From Verrucomicrobiota bacterium (GTDB lineage: Bacteria > Verrucomicrobiota > Verrucomicrobiia > Limisphaerales > J093), in assembly GCA_016716505.1 (NCBI GenBank), contig JADJWF010000006.1, forward strand, positions 164,083 to 228,082: a stretch of DNA of 64,000 nucleotides, written 5' to 3'. The position numbers were made by a program, and so were the translations under genes. Positions within the stretch are counted from its first letter, which is position 1. Every line of letters starts with the position of its first letter. This document shows positions 62,625 through 64,000 of this stretch, piece after piece. The notes under the pieces are model-generated. The model was not told the DNA's origin. It ran no database searches and saw only the letters and a list, made by a program, of their open reading frames with translations.

Positions 62625-63854
62625 TCAGTACAGCAGGTACTTCTCGCGCCGGCTCCGAAAGGCATCTTCGCCCGCCTTCCAGGAGGCGACGATTGCGGCG
62701 GCGGACTTGCCCGCCTGCAGCGCCTTGCGGGTGGCGTCCGTGCCGTTGACCTTGTCGAACATGGCGAAGCTCTTGCCGGCCTTCACGGCCTCCGCGAACA
62801 GGTCGCGTTTGCTCACGCGCTTCACGGCGTCGAGGGCGTAGAAGTTGATCGCGACGAGTGGCGCGTGCGCGGGATCGGAGAACCGGAACCGCACCCCCTT
62901 GACCAACTGATTTTGATACGCGCCGCGGCGGGCGGTGAACTCGACCGGGGTGAACCGGACGCCCGGCAGTTGGTAGGACGCGAATTGGCGGGCGAGGGCC
63001 GCACCATCGAGCCACGGTGCGGCCACACACTGGAACGGCGAATCAGTGCCCAGCCCCAGGCTCACGCCGCCCAGTTCGCCCAAGATGCCGGTGGCGACCA
63101 GATAGAGCGCCGCCTCGGGCGTGCGCACATTGGGCGACGTGGCCACAAACGGCAGACCGGTGTCACGCCACATCATTGAGCGTTTCCAGCCGGTCATGGG
63201 AATGACGGTCAGCTTGCACCGGTTGGTGATCCACCGTTCGCCGTTGATCATGCGGGCGAGTTCCCCGCAAGTGAGCCCGTACACGTAGGGGATGTTCCAG
63301 CGGCTGACAAAGGTGCGGAAGGCGTCGGTGACCATCGGCCCCTCGACCCGCCGGCCACCCACCGGGTTGGGACGATCCAGGACCACAAACTCAACGCCGG
63401 CGGCCCCGCAGGCCTCCATCGCCTGGCCCATCGTGCTGATGTAGGTGTAGGACCGGACGCCAATGTCCTGAATGTCGTACACCACGACATCAATCCCGCG
63501 GAGCATGGCCGGTGTGGGTTTGCGGGTCGGGCCGGGCCCGTAGAGGGAGAACAGCGGCAGGCCGGTCCGGGCGTCAGTGCCGTTGGGGAACTCCTGGCCG
63601 GCGGGAAGCGTGCCGGTCAGGCCATGCTCCGGCGCCATCAACGCCACGAGTTTGACGCCGGGCGCGGCGCGCAAGGCGTCAATGGTTGAGCGCCCTTTGG
63701 AGTCAACGCCGGTGTGGTTGGTGATCAAGGCGACGCGCTTGCCACGCAGGGGCTTGAAACCATCCGCTGCGAGAACCTCGCAGCCCAGCTTCACCTGGGC
63801 GTGGAGCAGCCACAGCGGGGCAAGGACGGTGGCGAGAAGGCCGAGGCGCGTCAC
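62625..63854 (-). CDS. DUF1343 exo-beta-N-acetylmuramidase (NamZ-like)
   Basis: A 409-residue exported protein of the DUF1343/NamZ family, which removes terminal MurNAc from peptidoglycan fragments. After a short signal comes the N-terminal Rossmann-like domain with RVALITNHTGVD (NHTG 46-49), APEHGLTG (PEHG 75-78), SLYG and VVYDIQDIGVRSYTYISTM. The C-terminal part includes PNVRTPEAALYLVATGILG, GLGTDSPFQCVAAPWLDG and FTARRGAYQNQ, all standard for the family. Cell-wall recycling or scavenging from other bacteria is the likely role. The next genes downstream encode PQQ and DUF1080 proteins. Confidence 0.92.
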   Translation of the reverse strand: MTRLGLLATVLAPLWLLHAQVKLGCEVLAADGFKPLRGKRVALITNHTGVDSKGRSTIDALRAAPGVKLVALMAPEHGLTGTLPAGQEFPNGTDARTGLPLFSLYGPGPTRKPTPAMLRGIDVVVYDIQDIGVRSYTYISTMGQAMEACGAAGVEFVVLDRPNPVGGRRVEGPMVTDAFRTFVSRWNIPYVYGLTCGELARMINGERWITNRCKLTVIPMTGWKRSMMWRDTGLPFVATSPNVRTPEAALYLVATGILGELGGVSLGLGTDSPFQCVAAPWLDGAALARQFASYQLPGVRFTPVEFTARRGAYQNQLVKGVRFRFSDPAHAPLVAINFYALDAVKRVSKRDLFAEAVKAGKSFAMFDKVNGTDATRKALQAGKSAAAIVASWKAGEDAFRSRREKYLLY

Positions 63855-63876
63855 GCGGCGGGAAGGCGTGAGGCGT

Positions 63877-64000
63877 TCAATTCACGCGCCGGGTCGTCCG
63901 CTCCCAGATCCACACCAGATCCTTGTTGTTTGGCTGGGGCACGTTCAACTGCAACGACTGGCCCTTGCGGAGCGTGGGCGTGGTTCGCGGATCCTGCCAT
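63877..64000 (-). CDS. 3' end of an unidentified gene
   Basis: The last 40 codons of a reverse-strand gene whose start is outside the window. The visible C-terminus includes PTLRKGQSLQLNVPQP and LVWIWERTTRRVN before the TGA at 63877-63879. This is consistent in composition with a real protein, but I cannot assign a family. It ends 22 bp before namZ and so probably belongs to the same transcript. Confidence 0.55.
   Translation of the reverse strand, partial: WQDPRTTPTLRKGQSLQLNVPQPNNKDLVWIWERTTRRVN

Overview
The window is a high-GC, densely coded chromosomal segment that most resembles a Verrucomicrobiota genome, probably of the Limisphaerales/Pedosphaerales type. This placement is inferred from gene content: two DUF1080 proteins, two BamB-like PQQ propeller proteins, a DUF1343/NamZ muramidase, a prepilin-like protein ending in a DGH motif, MFS carriers with long extra loops, and hopanoid genes (hpnI, hpnJ, hpnH). 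There are no rRNA genes, no recognisable transposases or integrases and no prophage. One tRNA (Leu, UAG) is present.

Layout. 0-5 kb: the 3' part of hpnI, then mnmE, a hotdog thioesterase divergent from an AraC-type regulator, and a DUF2200 protein. 5-12 kb: a membrane-anchored spermidine-synthase-like protein, an esterase fused to an alpha-helical toroid, a BamB-like propeller, and a TraB/GumN-family lipoprotein gene broken by a frameshift. 12-19.3 kb: tRNA-Leu, a FucP-like sugar carrier with an expanded core, an ABC transporter/DUF3299 lipoprotein operon, and fhs. 19.3-27.2 kb: a secreted glycosidase-like protein, then an SOS-type mutasome set (imuB, a GIY-YIG nuclease, dnaE2) without imuA. 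27.4-31.1 kb: a DUF1080 protein, and ptsI with a sugar-nucleotidyltransferase. 31.4-36.1 kb: an acetate module (acuC-like deacetylase, acs, OFA-family carrier). 36.2-42.8 kb: an outer-membrane beta-barrel, pyrH-frr, an argD-like aminotransferase, and a duplicated-barrel outer-membrane protein with a TPR partner.

42.8-44.4 kb is a non-coding block with 15 tandem units of about 78 bp, each able to form three hairpins. 44.4-50.1 kb: comF, an M20 peptidase and aminotransferase operon, and a sugar porter. 50.2-54.3 kb: small lipoprotein, hpnH, hpnJ and hemB, apparently one operon. 54.3-58.3 kb: a forward run of envelope-type small proteins, a prepilin-like protein, an ABC ATPase with no permease, and an FmdB zinc ribbon. 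58.3-64 kb: a HAD phosphatase, a CxxCH protein, and a reverse run of an unknown partial gene, namZ, a PQQ propeller and a DUF1080 lipoprotein.

Functionally the window combines housekeeping (mnmE, pyrH, frr, hemB, fhs, argD), acetate activation with probable lysine deacetylation control, hopanoid side-chain synthesis, damage-tolerant DNA synthesis, and a large secreted/outer-membrane fraction suited to polysaccharide use. The items most worth a second look are the mutasome variant carrying a GIY-YIG nuclease, the hairpin repeat array, and the exact 202-residue internal duplication of an outer-membrane barrel.
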